41,314 bases of DNA. Source: an uncultured Azospirillum sp. (GTDB lineage: Bacteria > Pseudomonadota > Alphaproteobacteria > RF32 > CAG-239). Positions 14,982 through 23,163 of the stretch are shown one piece after another. The notes beneath the pieces were generated by a model. The model ran no database searches. It saw nothing but the letters and a program-made list of their open reading frames with translations, and had not been told where the DNA came from. How positions within the stretch are numbered: position 1 is the first letter of the stretch; the number at the start of each line of letters is the position of its first letter. The translations under genes and the position numbers were made by a program. Location: assembly GCA_902489795.1 (NCBI GenBank), contig CABUBU010000015.1, positions 1 through 41,314 of the forward strand, in the 5' to 3' direction.

Positions 14982-17029
14982 CTTCTCAGCTTGTTCCCAT
15001 CAGCCCGCGGCAAATCCGCCGGCGGCGCCTTAAAGTTTTCGGCCTGATGTTTGTCAGCACCCTGTTCGCCACTCTGAAGTGGATTACGGTCATCCCGAGC
15101 GACAGTTCGCTCTTTACCCGTTTTCTGATGATCGGCCTGTTTATCCTCACCTTTGCCTGGATCGCCCTTTTCTTCTGGTCCAGCATTTTCGGCTTTTTCG
15201 AGCTGCTGCGCAAAAAGAAGATGCCGGGCATTGCCTGGCCGGAGGAAAAAACGCCGCTGTCAACCCGCACCGCCATTCTGATGCCGGTTTACAACGAATC
15301 GCCGGTCAGCGTTTTCGCCAATCTGCTGGCGATGGCACGGGATCTGGAAAAAACCGGACAGGCCGCCGCCTATGACATTTTTGTCTTAAGCGACACCACT
15401 AACCCCAAAGTGTGGGTGGAAGAAGAAAGCGTCTGGCTCGAAGCCAAGAAACTGATGCCCGCCTCAATCGGCCTTTATTACCGCCGGCGGCCGGTCAACA
15501 CCGCCCGCAAAAGCGGCAACATCGAAGATTTCTGCAACAAATGGGGCGCGCTTTACGATTTCATGATCGCGCTCGACGCCGACAGCCTGCTGGCGGGAAC
15601 GACCATGGTCAGAATGTCGCAGTTGATGGAAGCCAACCCCGGCGCCGGCATCATTCAGGCGCCGCCGATGTGCATCAACCGTCATTCGCTTTTCGCGCGC
15701 ATTCAGCAGTTTGCCGGCAAGGTATACGGCCCGATCGTTTCCGCCGGGCTGGCCTACTGGCAGGTGGGCGACAGCAACTACTGGGGACATAACGCCGTTA
15801 TCCGCGTGAAAGCCTTTATGGAATGCTGCAAACTGCCGGTTTTAAAAGGGCGCGCACCGTTCGGCGGGCATATTCTCAGCCACGACTTCGTCGAAGCGGC
15901 ACTCATCCGCCGCGGCGGATGGTCGGCCTGGCTGCTGCCGGAATTAAAAGGAAGCTTCGAAGAATGTCCGCCGTCGATGATCGACTTCGCCGTGCGCGAC
16001 CGTCGCTGGTGCCAGGGCAACATGCAGCATATGAAAGTACTCGTTTCCAAAGGCCTGCACCCGGTCAGCCGCGTGCATTTCATCATCGGCATCATGTCCT
16101 ATCTGTCTTCCCCGTTGTGGCTTTCCTTCCTGCTGGTGGGACTGGCAACAGCGCTCGGACGTAACATTTTTCAGCCGGAATATTTCCCGACTTATTACAC
16201 GCTGTTCCCGACCTGGCCGATTTTTGACAAATTCGGTACCATCAGTTTGTTCGTCCTTTCCATGTTCATGCTCGTTTTCCCCAAATTTCTGGGGTTGATC
16301 GTCTATCTGACGCAAAACAAATTCAAGGACATCGGCGGTTTTTTCGGGGCGGTCAAGAGCGTGCTGGCGGAAATCGTTTTCAGCGCGCTGTCGGCACCGA
16401 TCATGATGATGTTCCAAAGCAAGTTCGTGTTTGACATTTTCGCCGGCATCGACGCCGGATGGAACACCCAGAACCGGGACGAAACCGGCACTTCTTTCCG
16501 GGAAGCATGGGTGCGCCACCGCTGGCACACGCTCCTCGGCGCCGCCACCACCGTCATTGTCTGGAAATATGCCCACAGCCTGTTCTGGTGGATGCTGCCG
16601 ATCACCGTCGGACTGATGCTTTCAATCCCGATCTCGATGATTTCTTCCCGCGAGAAAACCGGCATAGCGGCCAAAAAGCACAAGTATTTCATCATTCCGG
16701 AAGAAATCCGGGTACCGGAAATTTTAACCGAAGCACTCGACTTCAAAAAACGGCTGTCACATCGGAACAGGCAAAAATTCGGGGTGGAGAACGTGGTTGA
16801 CGACAGCGTGCTCAACGCTTTGCATATTCTGATGCTGCCGGTTAACGGCCCGGCACCGGAATTTGGCACCAAGGCGCTGGAAATAGCCAAGATCAAACTG
16901 GAAAACTACATCAATCACGGGCTGGAAATGGAACTGAGCCGGGAAGAGGAAATCGCCCTGCTCTACAGTCCCGACGTTTTGAAAAAAGCCAACCTGATAA
17001 AACAACTGGAAAACTGCAATGAACTTTAA
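14978..17029 (+). CDS. opgH: Glucans biosynthesis glucosyltransferase OpgH/MdoH
   Basis: A 683-residue inner-membrane family 2 glycosyltransferase. Two N-terminal membrane helices (about 20-75) precede the cytoplasmic catalytic domain, which shows LMPVYNE, ALDADS (metal-binding DxD), a SHDFVEA block and the DRRWCQGN motif of processive enzymes. Several C-terminal helices form the export channel. It polymerises glucose from UDP-glucose and passes the chain to the periplasm, where OpgG acts. ATG 14978 is chosen for its AAAGGAAG site and ATGA overlap; an upstream extension of 61 codons is out of register with the coding of the previous gene. It is shorter than the 847-residue E. coli protein. 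Confidence 0.93.
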   Translation: MTSQLVPISPRQIRRRRLKVFGLMFVSTLFATLKWITVIPSDSSLFTRFLMIGLFILTFAWIALFFWSSIFGFFELLRKKKMPGIAWPEEKTPLSTRTAILMPVYNESPVSVFANLLAMARDLEKTGQAAAYDIFVLSDTTNPKVWVEEESVWLEAKKLMPASIGLYYRRRPVNTARKSGNIEDFCNKWGALYDFMIALDADSLLAGTTMVRMSQLMEANPGAGIIQAPPMCINRHSLFARIQQFAGKVYGPIVSAGLAYWQVGDSNYWGHNAVIRVKAFMECCKLPVLKGRAPFGGHILSHDFVEAALIRRGGWSAWLLPELKGSFEECPPSMIDFAVRDRRWCQGNMQHMKVLVSKGLHPVSRVHFIIGIMSYLSSPLWLSFLLVGLATALGRNIFQPEYFPTYYTLFPTWPIFDKFGTISLFVLSMFMLVFPKFLGLIVYLTQNKFKDIGGFFGAVKSVLAEIVFSALSAPIMMMFQSKFVFDIFAGIDAGWNTQNRDETGTSFREAWVRHRWHTLLGAATTVIVWKYAHSLFWWMLPITVGLMLSIPISMISSREKTGIAAKKHKYFIIPEEIRVPEILTEALDFKKRLSHRNRQKFGVENVVDDSVLNALHILMLPVNGPAPEFGTKALEIAKIKLENYINHGLEMELSREEEIALLYSPDVLKKANLIKQLENCNEL

Positions 17030-17555
17030 TCTGAAAACAGCCGCGGCAGGAACTCTGGCCGTGCTGGCGGCAGCCACCGCGGCGTTCGTCATTCTGCCCC
17101 GTCATAAAGAGCTGCCGGCACCGGCAGCCGTTCAGGCGGATAAAATACTGGTCAAAAAAGCCGAAAGAAAACTGTATTTGCAAAAAGACGGACAGAACCT
17201 GAAAGAATACCGCATTGCCCTCGGCTTTGCGCCGGTCGGCGACAAGCTGCGGGAGGGCGATGGCAAAACGCCGGAAGGCATATACCGCATTTCCGGCCGC
17301 AATCCGAACAGCCGCTTTTACCTGTCGCTCCGGGTTTCCTACCCCAGTGCGGAAGACCGGCGGGAAGCGGCGGAAAAAGGCTTTTCCCCGGGTGGCGACA
17401 TTATGATTCACGGACTGCCGAACAAAGCTCCGTTTTTGGGCAGCGCCCATCTTCTGCGCGACTGGACGGCCGGCTGCATCGCCGTTACCAACGAGGAAAT
17501 CAAAGAGATATGGTCAATGGTTGCCGACGGCACGACAATAGAGATCCTGCCTTAA
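17019..17555 (+). CDS. L,D-transpeptidase family protein (YkuD, YafK-like)
   Basis: A 178-residue protein with an N-terminal hydrophobic segment (about 8-26) for export or anchoring. The YkuD domain follows, with His131 in MIHG and catalytic Cys153 in AGCIAVTNEEI, the expected HG...GC(I/V)A layout. Such enzymes cross-link peptidoglycan or attach or release lipoproteins; the short YafK-like form may be hydrolytic. The start overlaps the opgH end by 11 nt, placing it in the glucan operon and tying wall remodelling to osmotic adaptation. The substrate cannot be read from the sequence. Confidence 0.87.
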   Translation: MNFNLKTAAAGTLAVLAAATAAFVILPRHKELPAPAAVQADKILVKKAERKLYLQKDGQNLKEYRIALGFAPVGDKLREGDGKTPEGIYRISGRNPNSRFYLSLRVSYPSAEDRREAAEKGFSPGGDIMIHGLPNKAPFLGSAHLLRDWTAGCIAVTNEEIKEIWSMVADGTTIEILP

Positions 17556-17591
17556 ATGACTGATTTCATCATTTTTTTGCGCTAAAAGCTA

Positions 17592-17620
17592 TTGACAAGC
17601 GCGACGCCAGCCTGTAGCAT
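17592..17620 (+). promoter_or_regulatory. Sigma-70-type promoter
   Basis: Perfect -35 TTGACA (17592-17597), exactly 17 bp, then TAGCAT (17615-17620). It starts about 35 nt before the start codon of the CNNM/CBS gene. Confidence 0.7.
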
Positions 17621-17663
17621 GCTTCGATATTAAAATAAAATGAGGTTCTAAAATTAATCAATC

Positions 17664-18998
17664 ATGAGTCCCGTATACGTATACGTTTTTAATCTGGCCC
17701 TGGTTTTGCTGCTGGTGTTTGCCAATGCTTTTTTTGTCGTTTCAGAATTCGCCATCGTCAAGATCCGCCGCACAAAACTGGAAGAACTGGCTCACTTCGG
17801 CAACAAACGGGCAAAAATCGCACTTAAAATCACCGAAAATCTCAATACCTATTTAAGCGCCATCCAACTTGGCATCACGCTGGCCTCGCTCGGCCTCGGC
17901 TGGATCGGAGAACCGGCGGTTTCCCACCTGCTGGAAGACCTGTTTACAGACTATTTTGCCGACAACAAGGTGTTGCTGCATTCAATCAGCTTTGGCGTTG
18001 CTTTCGGTTTCATTACCCTCTTGCACGTCGTGCTCGGCGAACTGGTGCCGAAGTCGCTGGCTATTCAGAATACAGAAACCTATGCTCTTGTCATTGCCAA
18101 ACCACTGTATGTTTTCAAACATATTTTTTCACCGTTCATTTGGGTTTTTGACCAGGTAACGGCCGGCATTCTGCATCTGATGGGCGTTCAGCAGTCAAAC
18201 GAAAACGACGACGCCCATTCGGAAGAGGAAATCAAACTGATCATCGATGCCTCCAAAAAAGGCGGCGTTATTGACGATACCGAAGGCGAAATCATCCAAA
18301 ACGCGATCGACTTTTCGGAAATTTACGCGCATGAAATCATGATTCCCCGGCAGGACATGAAATGCCTGTACCAAAATTATACTTTTACGGAAGCGATGGA
18401 GTTCGTCAAAAAGCACAATCACACCCGTTTTCCGCTCTGCAACAAGGATAAAGACCACATCATCGGCATGTTGCACATTCGCGACCTGCTGGAATATGAA
18501 GGCGATGAAAACGACAAGGATATTTTGACCAAGCTCGCACGCAAGATATTGTTCGTGCCGGAAAACAAATCGATTTCCGAAATTTTGCACCAGATGATGC
18601 TGCGTCATGTGCATCTGGCAATCGTGGTCGACGAGTACGGCGGTACTGCCGGATTGCTTTCCATGGAAGACATTCTGGAAGAACTGGTCGGTGACATTAT
18701 GGACGAACACGACGACATCACCAACGAGCCGATCAAAAAAATTGACGATAAAATATGCGAATTTGACGGCGTAGTACTGGTCGAGGACGCTTTCGACAGC
18801 ATGGGACTGCCTGAGTTTGAACATGAGGAAAGCACCATGGGCGGCTACGTTTTCGGCCTGCTCGGCCGGCTGCCGAAAGTGGGCGACAAAGTGGAAGACG
18901 TCTATTGCGAATATGAGGTGATCGGGATCGACAACATGCGCATCACCCGCATCAAGGCCAGAATCAAACCGGCGCCGGAGCAAAACGATGAAATTTAA
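17664..18998 (+). CDS. CNNM/CorC-type transporter protein with CBS pair
   Basis: A 444-residue inner-membrane protein. Residues 1-190 form the CNNM (DUF21) domain with about four hydrophobic segments and the typical NAFFVVSEFAIVKIRRTKLEEL. A CBS pair lies near 205-330 (MIPRQDMKCL; VVDEYGGTAGLLSMEDILEELVG). The CorC/HlyC C-terminal domain covers about 350-435 (STMGGYVFGLLGRLPKVGD). Relatives take part in Mg2+/Co2+ efflux; the old name hemolysin is misleading. GAGG lies rather far upstream. The 3' end overlaps the next gene by 11 nt. Confidence 0.88.
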   Translation: MSPVYVYVFNLALVLLLVFANAFFVVSEFAIVKIRRTKLEELAHFGNKRAKIALKITENLNTYLSAIQLGITLASLGLGWIGEPAVSHLLEDLFTDYFADNKVLLHSISFGVAFGFITLLHVVLGELVPKSLAIQNTETYALVIAKPLYVFKHIFSPFIWVFDQVTAGILHLMGVQQSNENDDAHSEEEIKLIIDASKKGGVIDDTEGEIIQNAIDFSEIYAHEIMIPRQDMKCLYQNYTFTEAMEFVKKHNHTRFPLCNKDKDHIIGMLHIRDLLEYEGDENDKDILTKLARKILFVPENKSISEILHQMMLRHVHLAIVVDEYGGTAGLLSMEDILEELVGDIMDEHDDITNEPIKKIDDKICEFDGVVLVEDAFDSMGLPEFEHEESTMGGYVFGLLGRLPKVGDKVEDVYCEYEVIGIDNMRITRIKARIKPAPEQNDEI

Positions 18999-19353
18999 GA
19001 CTGCGGCCATTGCCTTTGTGTTGTGCGCGGCGGCTTCGGCAGCACAGGCGGGTTGTATGGATCTGCCGCAGCAAATCGCGCGCCGGGCGCTGCAGATTTT
19101 GAAAAACCAAATCATGGTCGCCGAATACTGCGAAAAATGCCTGAGTCCGCTCCACCGGCTGATCGGCGTGCGCTCAACAGGCATTGTCTGCAACGAAGAG
19201 GACTTTTGCCGGGTTCTTATCAACGGCGAAGAAGTGGACGTATCGCATCTGTTTGCCGAAAACGCCGACGGTCGCGAGGAAAATATCGGTTATGCCATCG
19301 GCTGCCCGGACGCCCTGCTTTACAACCCCCGTTATCTTAACTTTGAAAGATAA
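18988..19353 (+). CDS. Small exported Cys-rich protein
   Basis: A 121-residue protein with a signal peptide (cleavage after AAQA, about residue 21). The mature part of about 100 residues has six Cys, including CEKC and a closely spaced CNEEDFC, so disulfides or metal binding in the periplasm are plausible. No family is recognised. It overlaps the upstream CBS-protein gene by 11 nt and is probably co-expressed with it. The residue before GC does not make a good lipobox, so a soluble periplasmic form is favoured. Confidence 0.7.
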   Translation: MKFKTAAIAFVLCAAASAAQAGCMDLPQQIARRALQILKNQIMVAEYCEKCLSPLHRLIGVRSTGIVCNEEDFCRVLINGEEVDVSHLFAENADGREENIGYAIGCPDALLYNPRYLNFER

Positions 19354-19422
19354 AAGCCGTTGCCATTTGCCGGAAATGATTATATAAAAAGAACAGATAC
19401 AATCATTAACGAAAGCAAAATC

Positions 19423-20163
19423 ATGGAAAAAATCATCAATTACATTTCCCGCGGACAGGGTCTCGGCATTAAGTTCCTGTTGCTGTTTTCACTGATCGTC
19501 GCCGTATTCTACGCTATTGGTGCCAAGTTTTCCGGCGATGAATTTTTTGTCCCCGCCGCACAAAAGGCAGCAGACGCTTTTCTGCCGGTCAGAATTGAAG
19601 ACGGCATTGTAACCGAGCCGGAAAACACGATCAAAAACTATACCTTAGTTCTCGGCGAAGGAAAAGTTCCGGATGCGGCAAGTTTCAACTTAACCATGGA
19701 TACCACCGTAGATTCTCTGGACACGTCCGGTTTAAAAGAAGGGCTGTATCTGACCAGACGGGCGCTTTATGTTGTCCAACGTACTCAGACCAGAGTTTAC
19801 GAACTGGAAGATTCTTCTTATTTTCCGCAAGGCGATTATACCGACATGTTTCATTCCTTTGTCAATTGGATCGTCGTTTTGGTCGGTTTGTTCGGATTTG
19901 TTGCATTTTTTATCCTCTACTTCATTGTCGTCATCTTTTACGCTACCTGTTCATACATTGTTTCCGCCATTTTCAGAAAGCAATACGACTTTGATCTGAG
20001 GATGCGGCTGAGCACGCTGGCGTTTATTGCCACCAACGTCGTCTTTACGGTTTTGGACTGGCTCGGTTTTTCCAACAATTTGATCTTCCTGCTTGCGGTG
20101 CTGGCGCTGCAGGCGCTGGTGATCAAAGAACTGCCGGGCAAGGAAACGCAGGCGGCACAATAG
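19423..20163 (+). CDS. Membrane protein, possibly DUF1189-like
   Basis: A 246-residue protein. One N-terminal helix (about 17-35) is followed by a roughly 115-residue non-membrane domain, then about four helices to the end. This layout (one helix, external domain, helical bundle) resembles DUF1189 proteins, but I cannot confirm the family. ATG 19423 is chosen over 19360 because the extra residues are hydrophilic and would precede the first helix awkwardly; the ribosome site is weak in both cases. A strong terminator follows, so it is the last gene of this transcript. Confidence 0.6.
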   Translation: MEKIINYISRGQGLGIKFLLLFSLIVAVFYAIGAKFSGDEFFVPAAQKAADAFLPVRIEDGIVTEPENTIKNYTLVLGEGKVPDAASFNLTMDTTVDSLDTSGLKEGLYLTRRALYVVQRTQTRVYELEDSSYFPQGDYTDMFHSFVNWIVVLVGLFGFVAFFILYFIVVIFYATCSYIVSAIFRKQYDFDLRMRLSTLAFIATNVVFTVLDWLGFSNNLIFLLAVLALQALVIKELPGKETQAAQ

Positions 20164-20183
20164 GCTTTTGGCTTCCAACAAAG

Positions 20184-20212
20184 AAAAATCCCCGCTGCCG
20201 GCGGGGATTTTT
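20184..20212 (+). terminator. Intrinsic terminator
   Basis: AAAAATCCCCGC (20184-20195) pairs with GCGGGGATTTTT (20201-20212), ending in five T, 20 nt after the membrane protein gene. Confidence 0.9.
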
Positions 20213-20319
20213 GCGTTTTGAAAAAGACTGAGCAAAATATGCCCGGCAGGACGGTGCGGGGACAAAAGACGGACACGGACGGCCGTCGGTGGCAAAAGAC
20301 TTATGTTTCGGCACAGACC

Positions 20320-20963
20320 TCACCGGCGAAAAAGCAACGACGTTTTCCTCACCGTTTCGATATTGCCCGTCCCCGCCGACGTCATCGCCATTTTCGGTTC
20401 GCCGGCAAAAAAGTTAAACACCTCCTTTACGCCGTGACGGACGGCCGTCGGCAACGACGTCCGTACCGGCAGACGGTGCTTTGAAAACGTGCCGACCGCG
20501 GCGGCGCTGCTGTCAAAGTTTACCGGTACGCGGGAGTTTGCCGCCCGGGCAATTTTGTCAGCGCGGCAAAGAAAGCGGAACCGCCATCAGCCGACGGCCG
20601 CCGTGATTGTCCCACAAACCGCCGATATGTCGGCGGCAGTCGACATCAATGCCGGCCGCGGTTTCCTTTTCCGCTCCGGCATATTTCGGGTCATGGGCCG
20701 GACGGCTCATGATGACTGACATTGACGGCGGAATGCCCGAAACAGGGGTCGAAACATCCGGACTTTCCGTCCCGCTCATCCCCCGCGGACATACGACTGC
20801 CGCCGCAAACGCTTCACGGTTACGGCGTACGGCCGCTTTGTTGCAGGCACCGCCTGCCGGATTCCCGGGGCCGGGCGCCAAATTCTCCCGTCCCCGGACG
20901 GCCGGTCAACGCCGACGATTCCCGTCATTTTTTCGCGGCGGACGCTTTATAACCTTCGGACAT
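20320..20963 (-). pseudogene. Decayed FMN-dependent L-lactate dehydrogenase (lldD-like)
   Basis: Read on the minus strand, three frames carry successive pieces of an alpha-hydroxy-acid dehydrogenase. From about 20963 an N-terminus MSEGYKASAAKK stops at once. About 20860-20660 gives GGACNKAAVRRNREAF, DVSTPVSG and a KETAAGI segment, matching GGA...RRNREAF, DVSTTLFG and the ...A...AGI region of LldD. A frame shift then gives STAADISAV near 20640, like STASTCSIEEV. About 20560-20320 gives VPVNFDSSAAAVGT...GVKEVFNFF, like IPVILDSGIRRGTDV...GVE.AL. The middle third of the ~380-residue enzyme is missing. The assignment rests on motif order read by eye. Confidence 0.6.
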
Positions 20964-21044
20964 GTTTTTTCCATTTTCTCCGCATATGACGAAAAAACAC
21001 CTTTTAAAGCGGCAAAACAAAGCGTTTTTTCAATACAAAACCGG

Positions 21045-21073
21045 TTTACAAATTAAAATCAATATGTTAAAAT
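21045..21073 (+). promoter_or_regulatory. Promoter of the CHAP-like gene
   Basis: TTTACA (21045-21050), 17 bp of A+T-rich spacer, TAAAAT (21068-21073). It lies about 40 nt before a TTG start candidate at 21120. Confidence 0.55.
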
Positions 21074-21194
21074 TAGACAAAAGAAGACAAATATTTTATG
21101 ATGGAAAGGCGGTGAGCAATTGAACAAAGAACGATGAAAAAAACTGGCGCAGAAAGCAGGCGACAAAATCAGGCAGGGATCGCTGCGTCTGGCA

Positions 21195-22106
21195 ATGTTG
21201 ATGACAACGCTGATCGGCAACGGCAGCGCGACAGCTTCCAACCCGCCTGCGGAATCTTCTTCGCCCGAAAAGACGACGATCACCGCCCCGGCCATCAAAA
21301 CAGAACAAGCTGACAGTGTTGTCAACATTGACATGACTGAATTGATGAGCGAACAGCTGATCAGCAGCAACAAAAACATCGCCGGCAACTTTAATTTGGA
21401 AGGCCGCACTTTCACCGCCGAGGAACTGGCGGAAATCGGCCAGTGCGAACTGAACGAACAAATCCAGAAAACGGCACAAAAAACGGCAAAACGCGGCGTA
21501 CCCAAAAAAGGACAGCAGACTTATTGTCTCGGCGCCGTAAAGTCTTTCTTTGCCAAACACGGCATCACCATCGACGCCCAGCGTTTTGCCTACCGTGCCG
21601 TCACCGGCTTCCAAAACAACGAAAACTTTACCGAAGTCGAAGCGGAAATGAACAATTTCCGTTCGCTGCCCGACGGCGCCGTCATCGCCTGGGAAAAGGG
21701 AACCACGCGTTACGGGCATGTCGCAATGAAGATCGGCAACAAGGAATTTTGCGACTTCGTTTACAATCTGCGCACTCACAATCGTCGGGGCAGCAGCGGT
21801 CAACGCTACGGCAAACCGCATGTCTTTATTCTCAAAAACATGCCTTTCAGCAAGAAACTGACACAGAAGCTGATCGCCGAAGGCCGGCTTGACAAATCTA
21901 TGGAAAAGCAGACGCTCGCCCTGGTCAAAATCGGCGACATGAGAATGCTGCTCAACGCCGACAATCTGGCGGCATTCAACCATGACCTGGCCAAGGCCGG
22001 CATCCGGACATCTGACAAAATGACGTTAAAGGACCTGAAAAAACACGAGAAAGAACAGCAGCGGCTGACGGCAGAAATATTGCGGGAAAGACGGCAGCGG
22101 GACTGA
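21195..22106 (+). CDS. CHAP-like (NlpC/P60 superfamily) protein, leader possibly broken
   Basis: A 303-residue protein from ATG 21195. Cys111 (QTYCLGAVKSFF), the strand LPDGAVIAWEKG and His175 (YGHVAMKI) follow the order of CHAP amidase/endopeptidases that cut peptidoglycan. The C-terminal 100 residues are helical and basic. The annotated start has no ribosome site and would cut the export signal. In the same frame, TTG 21120 with AAGG upstream reads MNKER, then TGA (21135-21137), then KKLAQKAGDK, RQGSLRLAMLMTTLIGN, a natural-looking signal peptide. The gene may therefore be inactivated by one nonsense codon, or start internally. The catalytic part is intact. Confidence 0.6.
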   Translation: MLMTTLIGNGSATASNPPAESSSPEKTTITAPAIKTEQADSVVNIDMTELMSEQLISSNKNIAGNFNLEGRTFTAEELAEIGQCELNEQIQKTAQKTAKRGVPKKGQQTYCLGAVKSFFAKHGITIDAQRFAYRAVTGFQNNENFTEVEAEMNNFRSLPDGAVIAWEKGTTRYGHVAMKIGNKEFCDFVYNLRTHNRRGSSGQRYGKPHVFILKNMPFSKKLTQKLIAEGRLDKSMEKQTLALVKIGDMRMLLNADNLAAFNHDLAKAGIRTSDKMTLKDLKKHEKEQQRLTAEILRERRQRD

Positions 22107-22159
22107 AGTTTCGCCGGCGCCGAAGCCGCTTTTGCAACCGGCGCGCGTTTTTCATGTTT

Positions 22160-22191
22160 TACCGAAAAGCGGGGTTCAAACCCCGCTTTTC
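22160..22191. terminator. Convergent terminator
   Basis: Perfect 13-bp stem (22160-22172 with 22179-22191), loop TTCAAA, between the CHAP-like gene and hdeD. The T tract is short on both sides. Confidence 0.75.
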
Positions 22192-22227
22192 GGCATTTTG
22201 CCAACAATCGCAAATGCGGCAAAGAGT

Positions 22228-22764
22228 TTACCGCGGCGCATAGACATATTCGGCAATGGCAAAAGCGCCGTACAAAATGATGTACATCCCCATCAGCGTG
22301 GTAATGGTAACGGCGCCGAGGCTCGGAAAAATCAGAATCATAAAGGCAAACAGAATACCCAAAATACCGATGCCGAGACTCCAGCCCCAGAGCGCTCCGA
22401 TCTTTCTCAGCTGGAAAGAAGTCACCAGTTGAATGACACCGACCGCCAGACACCACAAGGCAAAGATCATCGGCAGCGTGGCCGCGGTAACCCCCAGGTT
22501 GGCTACCAAAATGACCCCGACCAGAATATCCAACAACCCCACCAGCAGGTACCAGCCTGACTGATAGGAAAAGGAAGCCAGAAAATAGCCGGCGCCTACA
22601 ACGATGAAGGCAATGCCGATATAGAGCACCAGTCCGAGCAGACTGGCCACCGGATTAAACCAAACGTAAAAGCCGAGAATCACCATGATGATGCCGGCAA
22701 ACAAATGCCAGAAACCGGCGGTTTGCAACTTTTCCCCGTTGACGGGGGTGACAGGTTCAGCCAT
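22228..22764 (-). CDS. hdeD: HdeD-family acid-resistance membrane protein
   Basis: A 178-residue inner-membrane protein with six hydrophobic segments. After a short polar N-terminus, helices pair up with short loops, and the segments ILGFYVWFNPVASLL and FIVVGAGYFLASF match the DUF308/HdeD pattern of repeated two-helix units. HdeD takes part in acid resistance in enterobacteria at high cell density; the mechanism is not settled. AAAGGAG lies 7 nt before the ATG. With adiC-adiA in the same window, it adds a second acid-related function. It stands alone, flanked by a terminator and a tandem repeat. Confidence 0.85.
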   Translation of the reverse strand: MAEPVTPVNGEKLQTAGFWHLFAGIIMVILGFYVWFNPVASLLGLVLYIGIAFIVVGAGYFLASFSYQSGWYLLVGLLDILVGVILVANLGVTAATLPMIFALWCLAVGVIQLVTSFQLRKIGALWGWSLGIGILGILFAFMILIFPSLGAVTITTLMGMYIILYGAFAIAEYVYAPR

Positions 22765-22809
22765 ATTTTTTCTCCTTTAAAATCTCTTCTCAATAAAAAA
22801 TAGGCATTG

Positions 22810-23163
22810 TTTTTCCGATTTCAAAGGCTGACGGATGATTATTTGTCAGCGCGAACAACCGCCGTCACGGGACCTGAGGGCGGAAAGCTCCGGCCGGGCG
22901 GCATAACCGCCGCCACGGGCGGGACAAGCGTCGTTTTCCCGATCTCCAAAGCCGACGGATGATTATTTGTCAGCGCAAACAACCTCCGTCACGGGACTTG
23001 AGGGCAGAAAGTTCCGGCCGGGCGGCATAACCGCCGCCGCAGGCGGGACAAGCATCATTTTTCCGATTTCAAAGGCCGACGGATGATTATTTGTCAGCGC
23101 GAACAGCCGCCGTCACGGGACTTGAGGGCGGAAAGCTCCGGCCGGGCGGCATAACCGCCGCCG
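22810..23163. repeat. Tandem repeat, 124-bp unit, nearly three copies
   Basis: The block ACGGATGATTATTTGTCAGC recurs at 22831, 22955 and 23079, giving a period of exactly 124 bp. Units also share GTCACGGGAC, a GGCCGGGCGGCATAACCGCC core and a GGCGGGACAAGC spacer. The third copy (from about 23056) contains the last 23 or so codons and stop of the HAD phosphatase gene, so copies 1 and 2 are duplicates of that gene's 3' end and flank. Differences are few, so the expansion is fairly recent. Confidence 0.93.

Noticed and set aside
20607..21056. 149-codon open frame on the plus strand
   Set aside because: It is antisense to the lldD-like remains and has a shuffled, Arg/Pro-rich composition.
21135..21137. 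TGA read as Trp (alternative code)
   Set aside because: TGA ends many intact genes here, several in ATGA overlaps, and Trp is TGG throughout the large conserved genes.
21096..21983. 295-codon open frame on the minus strand
   Set aside because: It is antisense to the CHAP-like gene, whose forward frame has the catalytic motifs; the reverse frame has none.
22810..23163. CRISPR array
   Set aside because: The period of 124 bp is constant, the whole unit is repeated and there are no unique spacers; it derives from the end of the HAD phosphatase gene.
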